From positions 14,634,175 to 14,694,174 of the forward strand of contig OZ037768.1 of assembly GCA_964035545.1 (NCBI GenBank): 60,000 nt of DNA, read 5' to 3'. The position numbers were made by a program, and so were the translations under genes. Every line of letters starts with the position of its first letter. Position 1 is the stretch's first letter. Positions 30,767-41,400 of this stretch are shown here, piece by piece. The notes beneath the pieces were generated by a model. That model was not told the DNA's origin and did not search any database. It worked only from the letters and a program-made list of their open reading frames with translations. The stretch comes from Bugula neritina (lineage: Eukaryota; Bryozoa; Gymnolaemata; Cheilostomatida; Bugulidae).

Positions 30767-30875
30767 CATGTTCCACTGCTGTAGCACAGGGGATTCATTT
30801 TATAAAGTCTAAAAGTTAAACTTGACATTCCTTGATATGTTTTCTCTAATATACTTTCTTTGTTTTTTGAAATTC
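30767..30875 (+). repeat. Internal partial copy of the inverted-repeat sequence
   Basis: Just inside the left end, TGTTCCACTGCTGTAGCACAG and AATATACTTTCTTTG in direct order resemble the reverse complement of the right end (TGTTCCACTGATAGC, then AATATACTTTTTTA). It looks like a decayed duplication of the inner half of the terminal repeat. Such subterminal repeats are common in DNA transposons and may serve as transposase sites. The match is gapped, so this is moderate evidence only. Confidence 0.45.
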
Positions 30876-31449
30876 TGTTTATGCTCTTCACAATTTGGTA
30901 AAAACATACACCATTTTGCAAGTTTCACTGCAATTTTCTAAATTCTTCATATGGTGGTTCTAGCTACGCTCCTGTGACTAATTATAACATTCCTAGTACG
31001 TTTGCCGCTCTGCGCTATCACAATAACATATAGTACCCTCTCGCACAAATTGGCAATCTATTGGATTTCTGCCAATATAATGTTCCCTGTTTTACATTAG
31101 CACTTAGCTGAATCATCTCACTATGTTACAATAATATATTGAAAATGCCTCAGCACAACATAATTCTTTGTTTGTTTGGCAGAGTTAATTTCAGTTAAAT
31201 CACTTCACTTTGCAGTCTTGTCAGTAAAGGTCTGTCTATAGCGCAGCAGGTGTATACTTTCAGTTTCTCTAATTCACATATGATTATTTTAAGTACATTG
31301 TATTCTATAAGATCAATTTAAGGTTTAGCCTAGTGTTCAGTAGCTAAGTATTATGCATGTATGTTGTCTTACTGTTGAACAAAAGTTGAAAAAAACTTTA
31401 CAATTATAGCCATATTTATTATACATGCGTAGGATTTGCATAAATTGAC
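30876..31449. other. Transposon interior without recognisable gene
   Basis: AT-rich unique sequence. I see no open frame of useful length, no satellite units and no RNA gene. A short potential hairpin (ATTGGCA with TGCCAAT, 31049-31076) is no more than chance would give. This is probably filler between the two ends of the non-autonomous element. Confidence 0.6.
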
Positions 31450-31457
31450 AAAAAAAA
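31450..31457 (-). terminator. T-run, probable Pol III terminator
   Basis: Eight T on the minus strand start two bases after the tRNA-like 3' end (ATGTTGCAA). Four or more T normally stop Pol III, so a transcript of about 80-90 nt is predicted if the internal promoter works. Confidence 0.55.
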
Positions 31458-31470
31458 TTGCAACATACTA

Positions 31471-31480
31471 GGATTGAACC
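31471..31480 (-). promoter_or_regulatory. Pol III B box of the tRNA-like element
   Basis: GGTTCAATCC on the minus strand gives the T loop TTCAATC, which matches the tRNA pattern TTCRANY. Internal type 2 Pol III promoters use this box to bind TFIIIC. Confidence 0.65.
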
Positions 31481-31512
31481 ATGACCATCCAACTTCTCGC
31501 CGACGCCTTTAA

Positions 31513-31523
31513 CCTCTGGACCA
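31513..31523 (-). promoter_or_regulatory. Pol III A box of the tRNA-like element
   Basis: TGGTCCAGAGG on the minus strand resembles the A-box consensus TRGYNNARNNG, with correct spacing to the B box. Confidence 0.65.
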
Positions 31524-31530
31524 CGCAGTC

Positions 31531-32250
31531 ACCGTTAATGGAACGCGCACTATTTGAGTCACTATCATTACATAAATATTTCGCGCGCAAATGGGTTATA
31601 ATTATTAGGCTGTCAATTCATGTTGATAGCAGTCAAAGCAAATGGTTTTGAACAAATAACCCAAAAGTTTAAAAATAAGTAGCTTGCGTATTACTAGCTA
31701 CAAAAACAGGTCTGAAATAGACTGGTAAAGCAAGCTCTTATTGTAGAGTTTGCAGATGTGCTCTAAAATAAAACTTAAACTGTATGCTATTACATAAGTA
31801 TTTGTATGCGAGAGATAAATGGACATTACTGAGTTTCTGGAAAACAACATACTTGAAGTTAACTTTGACAATGGTGTGTTATTTTCATCATAGCTAGCCT
31901 ATAGCATAAATCTCTAATCATATGAATCTTTATGAAGCCCACAGCTCATGTAAGGGTGGCAATGTAATTTGAAATGAACAATTATGTTGCTGCATTGTGT
32001 CTAAGGTATATTAGAGAGCAGAATTTGGTTTTACTAGCCTACCCCAACGGCATTCTACAATGCAGCTTATATGCTGGCAGTTGTAATAAGTACTGCCAAT
32101 AGCAAGGTTACTATCACTGCTAGCTCTGTGCAGCATGTAACCTCTTGAATAATTGCGCCAATTTTAAACTCTTGGAAGTTGGCCAAGTTATCATATCGCA
32201 GCCAGCCACCGGAGACAAAGCATCAGAGCTATTCATATAATATTATACTG
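31531..32250. other. Transposon interior without recognisable gene
   Basis: AT-rich unique DNA with a short CpG-bearing patch (TTCGCGCGCAAA near 31580). Stops occur often in all frames and I recognise no gene, RNA or repeat here. Confidence 0.6.
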
Positions 32251-32331
32251 ATGCACTTGGTAGCAGAGTGGCTAATCTAATATAGTTCATAGTTCAACAC
32301 CCTTTACTTTGGGAATACAGCCTCTTTTTTT
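32251..32331 (+). ncRNA. Possible second tRNA-like remnant
   Basis: TAGCAGAGTGG (32261-32271) is a full match to the A-box pattern TRGCNNAGTGG. AGTTCAACACC (32291-32301) is a two-mismatch B box, and a seven-T run follows at 32325-32331. The A-B spacing is only 30 bases rather than about 44, so the anticodon arm would be missing. This could be a deleted tRNA-derived element or a coincidence in AT-rich DNA. Confidence 0.3.
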
Positions 32332-32427
32332 AGGTTTACCTAACAAAGCATGAAAATATCTAAACTGATATTCTGATAATTTAGAGGTACATTTTGAAAA
32401 CTAGGTTAATTGCACTTGTTTGCGAAA

Positions 32428-32518
32428 CAACAATAATAAAATAGATATTATGCAGTATAATAAAAACACACATAATACTATATAATATATTATAATGATA
32501 ATAATATAATATTATAAG
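32428..32518. repeat. AT-rich simple-sequence tract
   Basis: Low-complexity run of AATAAT, TATAATATA and ATAATATAAT units inside the transposon, nearly free of G and C. It is probably decayed microsatellite sequence. Confidence 0.7.
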
Positions 32519-32920
32519 TACCATTACTGCATTTTATAAATCACATGGTTGCCAAAAAAATGTATCACAAATTTTGTAATTATACATCAAAAAGAGAACT
32601 AGCTAGGCAGCAGGTTAGAATAGAGTAAATTTTTAAAACATGAAATCATGATTTGACTATTGTTTTATTTAGGCCAACCAACCTAGGAATACAAGATTGG
32701 GTTTTAGCTGACAGTTTATATTTTATAACATTTAGCTTTTGAGCCAGCAGCACTGGCACTTGTGAAGTATAGGCAAAGTTAGTGAAGCGAGACTAATAAG
32801 CACTCAAATACAAGGCATATTATTGAGACACAATAACAAGTCAGGAGCGTATAAATTGAAAAGAATGTGGAAGGGGGACTATGTTTTTCAACAAGCTATA
32901 ACTTAAACATGAATTGGCTT
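32519..32920. other. Transposon interior without recognisable gene
   Basis: AT-rich unique sequence between the simple-sequence tract and the right end. No open frame, RNA or repeat is evident to me. Confidence 0.6.
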
Positions 32921-33094
32921 TTGAAAAAAATAAAAAAGTATATTGGAGAACATAAATTTCTTTATCTTTTCATATTTTTTTTGTTCCTGTGACATTCAAC
33001 CTGTTCGAGCTATCAGTGGAACATTGTTCATATAGAACATAAAGCACCTGGCAAAGAGCCAGAAAATGAAAAGTATGACCTTAAACCAACTGTG
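32921..33094 (-). repeat. Right terminal inverted repeat of the transposon
   Basis: Reverse complement begins CACAGTTGGTTTAAGG and follows the left end for about 170 bases, including CTGTTCGAGCTATC at 33001-33014, the exact complement of 30622-30635. It ends ACTGTG at 33094, followed by AG and the resumed satellite. Confidence 0.85.
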
Positions 33095-34289
33095 AGTATA
33101 TGGTAGCCTACTGAAATATACTGCGACATATTGAAATATACTGCAACATACTGAAATATGCTGTAACATACTGAAAGATACTGCAAGATACTGAAACATA
33201 CTGAAACACATTGTAAGATACTGAAATACACTGCAACATACTGCAACATACTGCAACATACTGCAACATACTGAAATACACTGTAACATATTGAAAAACA
33301 CTGACACACATTGAAATATACTGCAACATACTGAAACATACGGCAACATACTGAAATATACTGCGACACATTGAAATATACTGCAACATACTGAAATATG
33401 CTGTAGCATACTGAAATACACTGCAACACACTGAAGTATACTGTAATATACAGAACTTTACTGTAACATACTGAAATATACATCAACATACTGAAATATA
33501 CTGCAACATACTGAAATACACTGTAACATACTGAATTACAATGCAACATACTGAAATACACTGTTACACATTAAAATACACTGCAACACACTGAAATATA
33601 CTGAAACACACCGAATTATATGGTAACCTACTGAAATATGTTGCAAACTACTGAAACATACTGCCACATACAGCAACAAAATGAAATATACTGTAACACA
33701 CTGAAACATACTGCAAAATACTGAAATTAACTGTGACATACTAAGACATACTGCAACATACTGAAATATAATGCAACATACTGAAATATACTCCAACATA
33801 CTAAAATACACTGCAACACACTGCAACATACTGAAATATACTGTAACATATTGAAATACACTGCAACATACTGCACCATATCGAAATACACTGCAACACA
33901 TTGGAATATTCTGCAACATACCGAAATATATTGTAACCTACTGAATTATGTTACAAACTACTGAAATATACTGGAACATACTGCAACATAATGAAATATA
34001 CTGCAACATACTGAAAGATACTGCAACACACTGCAACATACTGAAGTACACTGCAACACATTGAAATATACTGCAACATACAGAAATATATGGTAACCTA
34101 CGGAAACATGTTGCAAACCACTGAAACACACTGCAACATACTGCACCATAATGAATTATACTGCAACATACTGAAAGATACTGCAACATACTGCAACATA
34201 CTGAAACACACTGTAGAATACTGAAATATACTGCAACATACTGAAATATACTGCAAGATACTGCAACACACTGAAATACATTGTAAGAT

Positions 34290-36422
34290 ACCTAAATACA
34301 CTGCAACATTCTGCAAGATACTGCAACATATTGAAATACACTGTAACATATTGAAAAACACTGCAACACATTGAATAATACCGCAACATACCGAAGTATA
34401 TGGTAGCCTACTGAAATATACTGCGACATATTGAAATATACTGCAACATACTGAAATATATACCTAAAAAGATTGAAACATACTGAAATACACTGCAACA
34501 TACTAAAATATACTGAAAAACACTGTAACATACTGAAATACACTGCAACACACTGAAGTACAATGTAATATACAGAAATGTGCTGTAAAATACTGAAATA
34601 TACTTCAACATACTGAAAAATACCTAAAAATCTTGAAACATATTGAAATACACGGAAACATTCTGAAATACACTGCAACACATTGGAATATACTGCAACA
34701 TACCGAAATATATGGTAACCTACTGAAATATGTTTCAAACTACTGAAATATACAGCAACATACTGAAATACACCGTAACATACTGAAATACACTGCAACA
34801 TACTGAAATACACTGTACCATAATGAAATACACTGCAACACACTGAAATATACTGAAACATACTGAAATACATGGTAGCCTACTGAAATATGTTGCAAAC
34901 CACTGAAACATACTGCAACATCCTGCAACAAAAAGATTTATACGGTAACACACTGAAGCATACTGCAATATACTGAAATACACTGTAACATACTAAGGCA
35001 TTCTGCAACATACCAAAAAATATGGTAACCTACCGAAATATGTTACAAACTACTGAAACATAATGCAAACTTCCTGCACCATAATGAAATATACTGCAAC
35101 ATACTGAATGATACTGCAACATACTGCAACATACTGAAATACACTGTAGAATACTGAAATTACCTGCAACATACTGAAATATACTGCAAGATACTGCAAC
35201 ATACTGAAATACATTGTAAGATACCTAAATACACTGCAACATACTGCAACATACTGCAACATGTTGAAATACACTGTAACATATTGAAAAACACTGCAAC
35301 ACATTTAAATATACCGCAACGTACCGAAGTATATGGTAGCCAACTGAAATATACTGCGGCATATTGAAATATACTGCAACATACTGAAATATGCTGTAAC
35401 ATACTGAAAGATACTGCAAGATACTGCAACATACTGAAACACATTGTAAGATACTGAAATACACTGCAACATACTGCAACATACTGCAACATACTGCAAC
35501 ATACTGCAACATACTGCAACATACTGAAATACACTGTAACATATTGAAAAACACTGACACACATTGAAATATACTGCAACATACTGAAACATACGGCAAC
35601 ATACTGAAATATGCTGTAGCATACTGAAATACACTGCAACACACTGAATTATACTGTAATATACAGAACTTTACTGTAACATACTGAAATATACATCAAC
35701 ATACTGAAATGTACTGCAACATGCTGAAATATACTGCAACATACTGAAATACACTGTAACACACTGAATTACACTGCAACATACTGAAATACACTGTTAC
35801 ACATTAAAATACACCGCAACACACTGAAATATACTGAAACATACCGAAATATATGGTAACCTACTGAGACATGTTGCAAACCACTGAAACATACTGCAAC
35901 ATCCTGCAACAAAATGAAATTTACTGTAACACACTGAAACAGAGTGCAAAATACTGAAACATACTGTAACATACTAAGACATACTGCAACATACTGAAAT
36001 ATAATGCAACATACTGAAATATGCTGTAACATACTGAAAGATACTGCAAGATACTGCAACATACTGAAACACATTGTAAGATACTGAAATACACTGCAAC
36101 ATACTGCAACATACTGCAACATACTGCAACATACTGCAACATACTGAAATACACTGTAACATATTGAAAAACACTGACACACATTGAAATATACTGCAAC
36201 ATACTGAAACATACGGCAACATACTGAAATATACTGCGACACATTGAAATATACTGCAACATACTGCAACATACTGAAACACACTGTAGAATACTGAAAT
36301 ATACTGCAACATACTGAAATATACTGCAAGATACTGCAACACACTGAAATACATTGTAAGATACCTAAATACACTGCAACATTCTGCAAGATACTGCAAC
36401 ACACTGAAATACATTGTAAGAT
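34290..36422. repeat. 2133-bp higher-order repeat, copy 1
   Basis: Landmarks in this copy and the next are exactly 2133 bases apart (34292/36425, 35050/37183, 35644/37777 and the marker at 35065/37198). It includes the 312-bp block and ends in a 60-bp tandem duplication that the next copy lacks at its own right end. The two copies look near-identical by eye. Confidence 0.85.
36331..36390. repeat. 60-bp exact tandem duplication, unit 1
   Basis: Six decamers from ATACTGCAAC, ACACTGAAAT, ACATTGTAAG to ATTCTGCAAG. The same six follow at once with no difference. Confidence 0.9.
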
Positions 36423-36450
36423 ACCTAAATACACTGCAACATTCTGCAAG
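36391..36450. repeat. 60-bp exact tandem duplication, unit 2
   Basis: Exact repeat of 36331-36390. It explains why downstream landmarks in the next HOR copy sit 2073 rather than 2133 bases away (36494/38567). It also straddles the HOR junction. Confidence 0.9.
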
Positions 36451-38495
36451 ATACTGCAACATATTGAAATACACTGTAACATATTGAAAAACACTGCAAC
36501 ACATTGAATAATACCGCAACATACCGAAGTATATGGTAGCCTACTGAAATATACTGCGACATATTGAAATATACTGCAACATACTGAAATATATACCTAA
36601 AAAGATTGAAACATACTGAAATACACTGCAACATACTAAAATATACTGAAAAACACTGTAACATACTGAAATACACTGCAACACACTGAAGTACAATGTA
36701 ATATACAGAAATGTGCTGTAAAATACTGAAATATACTTCAACATACTGAAAAATACCTAAAAATCTTGAAACATATTGAAATACACGGAAACATTCTGAA
36801 ATACACTGCAACACATTGGAATATACTGCAACATACCGAAATATATGGTAACCTACTGAAATATGTTTCAAACTACTGAAATATACAGCAACATACTGAA
36901 ATACACCGTAACATACTGAAATACACTGCAACATACTGAAATACACTGTACCATAATGAAATACACTGCAACACACTGAAATATACTGAAACATACTGAA
37001 ATACATGGTAGCCTACTGAAATATGTTGCAAACCACTGAAACATACTGCAACATCCTGCAACAAAAAGATTTATACGGTAACACACTGAAGCATACTGCA
37101 ATATACTGAAATACACTGTAACATACTAAGGCATTCTGCAACATACCAAAAAATATGGTAACCTACCGAAATATGTTACAAACTACTGAAACATAATGCA
37201 AACTTCCTGCACCATAATGAAATATACTGCAACATACTGAATGATACTGCAACATACTGCAACATACTGAAATACACTGTAGAATACTGAAATTACCTGC
37301 AACATACTGAAATATACTGCAAGATACTGCAACATACTGAAATACATTGTAAGATACCTAAATACACTGCAACATACTGCAACATACTGCAACATGTTGA
37401 AATACACTGTAACATATTGAAAAACACTGCAACACATTTAAATATACCGCAACGTACCGAAGTATATGGTAGCCAACTGAAATATACTGCGGCATATTGA
37501 AATATACTGCAACATACTGAAATATGCTGTAACATACTGAAAGATACTGCAAGATACTGCAACATACTGAAACACATTGTAAGATACTGAAATACACTGC
37601 AACATACTGCAACATACTGCAACATACTGCAACATACTGCAACATACTGCAACATACTGAAATACACTGTAACATATTGAAAAACACTGACACACATTGA
37701 AATATACTGCAACATACTGAAACATACGGCAACATACTGAAATATGCTGTAGCATACTGAAATACACTGCAACACACTGAATTATACTGTAATATACAGA
37801 ACTTTACTGTAACATACTGAAATATACATCAACATACTGAAATGTACTGCAACATGCTGAAATATACTGCAACATACTGAAATACACTGTAACACACTGA
37901 ATTACACTGCAACATACTGAAATACACTGTTACACATTAAAATACACCGCAACACACTGAAATATACTGAAACATACCGAAATATATGGTAACCTACTGA
38001 GACATGTTGCAAACCACTGAAACATACTGCAACATCCTGCAACAAAATGAAATTTACTGTAACACACTGAAACAGAGTGCAAAATACTGAAACATACTGT
38101 AACATACTAAGACATACTGCAACATACTGAAATATAATGCAACATACTGAAATATGCTGTAACATACTGAAAGATACTGCAAGATACTGCAACATACTGA
38201 AACACATTGTAAGATACTGAAATACACTGCAACATACTGCAACATACTGCAACATACTGCAACATACTGCAACATACTGAAATACACTGTAACATATTGA
38301 AAAACACTGACACACATTGAAATATACTGCAACATACTGAAACATACGGCAACATACTGAAATATACTGCGACACATTGAAATATACTGCAACATACTGC
38401 AACATACTGAAACACACTGTAGAATACTGAAATATACTGCAACATACTGAAATATACTGCAAGATACTGCAACACACTGAAATACATTGTAAGAT
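36423..38495. repeat. 2133-bp higher-order repeat, copy 2 (2073 bp to the next junction)
   Basis: Second copy in direct tandem. It has only one copy of the 60-bp unit at its right end. The unit that follows (from about 38498) is the short form lacking the 312-bp block. Confidence 0.8.
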
Positions 38496-41400
38496 ACCTA
38501 AATACACTGCAACATTCTGCAAGATACTGCAACATATTGAAATACACTGTAACATATTGAAAAACACTGCAACACATTGAAATATACCGCAACATACCGA
38601 AATATATGGTAACCTACTGAAATATGTTTCAAACTACTGAAATATACAGCAACATACTGAAATACACCGTAACATACTGAAATACACTGCAACATACTGA
38701 AATACACTGTACCATATTGAAATACACTGCAACACACTGAAATATACTGAAACATACTGAAATACATGGTAGCCTACTGAAATATGTTGCAAACCACAGA
38801 AACATACTGCAACATCCTGCAACAAAAAGATTTATACGGTAACACACTGAAGCATACTGCAATATACTGAAATACACTGTAACATACTAAGGCATTCTGC
38901 AACATACCAAAAAATATGGTAACCTACCGAAATATGTTACAAACTACTGAAACATAATGCAAACTTCCTGCACCATAATGAAATATACTGCAACATACTG
39001 GATGATACTGCAACATACTGCAACATACTGAAATACACTGTAGAATACTGAAATTAACTGCAACATACTGAAATATACTGCAAGATACTGCAACATACTG
39101 AAATACATTGTAAGATACCTAAATACACTGCAACATACTGCAACATACTGCAACATGTTGAAATACACTGTAACATATTGAAAAACACTGCAACACATTT
39201 AAATATACCGCAACGTACCGAAGTATATGGTAGCCTACTGAAATATACTGCGGCATATTGAAATATACTGCAACATACTGAAATATGCTGTAACATACTG
39301 AAAGATACTGCAAGATACTGCAACATACTGAAACACATTGTAAGATACTGAAATACACTGCAACATACTGCAACATACTGCAACATACTGAAATACACTG
39401 TAACATATTGAAAAACACTGACACACATTGAAATATACTGCAACATACTGAAACATACGGCAACATACTGAAATATACTGCGACACATTGAAATATACTG
39501 CAACATACTGAAATATGCTGTAGCATACTGAAATACACTGCAACACACTGAAGTATACTGTAATATACAGAACTTTACTGTAACATACTGAAATATACAT
39601 CAACATACTGAAATGTACTGCAACATGCTGAAATATACTGCAACATACTGAAATACACTGTAACATACTGAATTACAATGCAACATACTGAAATACACTG
39701 TTACACATTAAGATACACTGCAACACACTGAAATATACTGAAACACACCGAATTATATGGTAACCTACTGAAATATGTTGCAAACTACTGAAACATACTG
39801 CCACATCCTGCAACAAAATGAAATATACTGTAACACACTGAAACATACTGCAAAATACTGAAATTAACTGTGACATACTAAGACATACTGCAACATACTG
39901 AAATATAATGCAACATACTGAAATATACTCCAACATACTAAAATACACTGCAACACACTGCAACATACTGAAATATACTGTAACATATTAAAATACACTG
40001 CAACATACTGCACCATATCGAAATACACTGCAACACATTGGAATATTCTGCAACATACCGAAATATATTGTAACCTACTGAATTATGTTACAAACTACTG
40101 AAATATACTGGAACATACTGCAACATAATGAAATATACTGCAACATACTGAAAGATACTGCAACATACTGCAACATACTGAAGTACACTGCAACACATTG
40201 AAATATACTGCAACATACAGAAATATATGGTAACCTACGGAAACATGTTGCAAACCACTGAAACACACTGCAACATACTGCACCATAATGAATTATACTG
40301 CAACATACTGAAAGATACTGCAACATACTGCAACATACTGAAACACACTGTAGAATACTGAAATATACTGCAACATACTGAAATATACTGCAAGATACTG
40401 CAACACACTGAAATACATTGTAAGATACCTAAATACACTGCAACATTCTGCAAGATACTGCAACATATTGAAATACACTGTAACATATTGAAAAACACTG
40501 CAACACATTGAATAATACCGCAACATACCGAAGTATATGGTAGCCTACTGAAATATACTGCGACATATTGAAATATACTGCAACATACTGAAATATATAC
40601 CTAAAAAGATTGAAACATACTGAAATACACTGCAACATACTAAAATATACTGAAAAACACTGTAACATACTGAAATACACTGCAACACACTGAAGTACAA
40701 TGTAATATACAGAAATGTGCTGTAAAATACTGAAATATACTTCAACATACTGAAAAATACCTAAAAATCTTGAAACATATTGAAATACACGGAAACATTC
40801 TGAAATACACTGCAACACATTGGAATATACTGCAACATACCGAAATATATGGTAACCTACTGAAATATGTTTCAAACTACTGAAATATACAGCAACATAC
40901 TGAAATACACCGTAACATACTGAAATACACTGCAACATACTGAAATACACTGTACCATATTGAAATACACTGCAACACACTGAAATATACTGAAACATAC
41001 TGAAATACATGGTAGCCTACTGAAATATGTTGCAAACCACTGAAACATACTGCAACATCCTGCAACAAAAAGATTTATACGGTAACACACTGAAGCATAC
41101 TGCAATATACTGAAATACACTGTAACATACTAAGGCATTCTGCAACATACCAAAAAATATGGTAACCTACCGAAATATGTTACAAACTACTGAAACATAA
41201 TGCAAACTTCCTGCACCATAATGAAATATACTGCAACATACTGAATGATACTGCAACATACTGCAACATACTGAAATACACTGTAGAATACTGAAATTAA
41301 CTGCAACATACTGAAATATACTGCAAGATACTGCAACATACTGAAATACATTGTAAGATACCTAAATACACTGCAACATACTGCAACATACTGCAACATG

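Larger units (their letters stand above)
31450..31530 (-). ncRNA. tRNA-like Pol III element (SINE head or tRNA pseudogene)
   Basis: On the minus strand this reads as a tRNA-like block. An A box TGGTCCAGAGG (31513-31523) is followed 43 bases later by a B box GGTTCAATCC (31471-31480), the normal A-B spacing of a tRNA. Eight T residues (31450-31457) lie just past the 3' end. GTGGTCCAGAGGTTAAAGGC resembles the D arm of eukaryotic Ser/Leu-type tRNAs, and the D stem GTC/GGC can pair. The acceptor ends GACTGCG and ATGTTGC do not pair, the T stem has two mismatches, and no normal seven-base anticodon loop forms. It is therefore unlikely to be a working tRNA; a tRNA-derived SINE head or pseudogene fits better. 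I could not find a target-site duplication or a poly(A) tail. Confidence 0.65.
30550..33094. mobile_element. Non-autonomous DNA transposon with long terminal inverted repeats
   Basis: A 2545-bp AT-rich, non-satellite insert. Its ends are inverted repeats of about 165-174 bp, imperfect but alignable throughout: CACAGTTRGTTTAAGG at the tip, then GCTTTATGTT, the exact 14-mer GATAGCTCGAACAG, ATGAAAAGATA and ATATACTTTTTTA. The dinucleotide AG flanks both sides (30548-30549 and 33095-33096). Removing the insert and one AG restores TACCGAAG followed by TATATGG, which is the uninterrupted sequence at 25251-25265, 35322 onward and other positions. No open frame of transposase size is present, so the element would need enzyme supplied in trans. 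CAC-type ends with a very short duplication fit the CMC group (CACTA/Mirage/Chapaev), but this is tentative and no superfamily is proven. It contains two tRNA-like blocks and an AT-rich simple-sequence tract. Confidence 0.85.

Noticed and set aside
31049-31076. Hairpin ATTGGCA/TGCCAAT
   Set aside because: A 7-bp stem with a 14-base loop is expected by chance in this much AT-rich DNA.
31450-31530. Functional tRNA gene
   Set aside because: The acceptor stem does not pair, the T stem is mismatched and no normal anticodon loop can be drawn.
30550-33094. Retroelement or Helitron identity for the insert
   Set aside because: Long inverted ends, no reverse transcriptase frame, no poly(A) tail and no CTRR-type 3' hairpin; a cut-and-paste DNA element fits better.
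32996-33421. Minus-strand frame running from satellite into the transposon end
   Set aside because: It starts in satellite and reads through the inverted repeat. It is a junction artefact with no conserved feature.
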